A stretch of DNA of 28,647 nt from a virus. The DNA lies in the IMG/VR virus record IMGVR_UViG_3300048592_000101, positions 1 through 28,647 of that record, one strand, 5' to 3'. How positions within the stretch are numbered: position 1 is the stretch's first letter; each line of letters starts with the position of its first letter. The position numbers and the translations under genes were made by a program. Of this stretch, positions 28,525 to 28,647 are shown piece after piece. The notes under the pieces are model-generated. The model saw only the letters and a program-made list of their open reading frames with translations. It was not told the origin of the DNA and searched no databases.

Positions 28525-28647
28525 TCAGCCCCCAATCGCTGCTGCGATGCGCTCGCGGTAGACGCGCAGCACAGTGTCGCGGTCCACGCCAAGCGCCTCG
28601 GCGGTGTCGGTAATGCGGGCGCCAATGTCTGCCGCGTCAGGCTCGCG
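28525..28647 (-). CDS. C-terminal part of a helix-turn-helix protein (cut by window edge)
   Basis: An open frame enters from the right edge and ends at TGA 28525-28527, giving 40 residues. They contain a likely helix-turn-helix: ARITDTAEALGVDRDTVLRVYRER, where TAEALG and DTVLRVY are the two helices. It may be a DNA-binding early protein, regulator or replication factor. The N-terminal part lies outside the window, so identity is not assignable. It is the most upstream gene visible in this operon. Confidence 0.6.
   Translation of the reverse strand, partial: REPDAADIGARITDTAEALGVDRDTVLRVYRERIAAAIGG

Noticed and set aside
1-28647. tRNA genes, integrase, transposase or attachment sites
   Set aside because: I saw no cloverleaf-like sequence, no integrase or transposase motifs and no long terminal direct repeats. 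A dedicated tRNA scan was not possible.

Overview
The window is a contiguous block of a tailed phage genome or prophage. By eye it is GC-rich with strong G/C third-position bias, and its tail genes resemble those of gene transfer agents and phages of Rhodobacterales, so an alphaproteobacterial host (Paracoccus/Rhodobacter type) is likely. This is inferred from style: the window holds no host gene, integrase or tRNA.

Layout. From 1 to 22.3 kb the plus strand carries the late operon of an HK97/lambda-type siphovirus. In order: an HNH + P-loop fusion protein, small terminase, a free-standing homing-type HNH endonuclease, large terminase, portal, prohead protease, major capsid protein, a small head protein, head-tail connector, head closure protein, gp10-like neck protein, tail terminator, tail tube, tail assembly chaperone with a -1 frameshift extension, tape measure, distal tail proteins, a hub peptidase, and a J-like tip protein. 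A lysis block follows (membrane proteins, M15-type endolysin, holin, a 25-residue membrane peptide). The plus-strand block ends with fibre-like genes, one carrying thirteen copies of a 60-base repeat. Most late genes overlap by 1-4 bases (ATGA, TTGA, TAATG junctions), so translation is probably coupled.

Two minus-strand cargo genes (morons) interrupt the late operon. One is a small membrane protein between the chaperone and the tape measure gene. The other is an AlpA/MerR-like DNA-binding protein between two tail genes, with its own AT-rich leader.

From 22.4 to 28.6 kb the minus strand carries an early/accessory operon of 18 genes read leftward, with no gap longer than 1 base at any junction. 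It encodes an HTH protein (cut by the window edge), NinB, a SPOUT RNA methyltransferase, a Ref-like HNH nuclease, several tiny membrane or exported proteins, a cytosine-5 DNA methyltransferase, a transglutaminase-like protein, an Ead/Ea22-like protein, and a Lar-like anti-restriction protein. At least seven of these genes are under 75 codons. The two operons converge at about 22.33-22.42 kb.

Most notable: a textbook -1 frameshift signal (G GGA AAG, 5-base spacer, GC stem-loop) in the chaperone gene; a homing endonuclease between terS and terL whose AT-rich composition runs on into the first 300 bases of terL, like a co-conversion tract; an HNH fused to a polynucleotide-kinase-like P-loop domain beside the terminase; and a phage-borne SPOUT methyltransferase.
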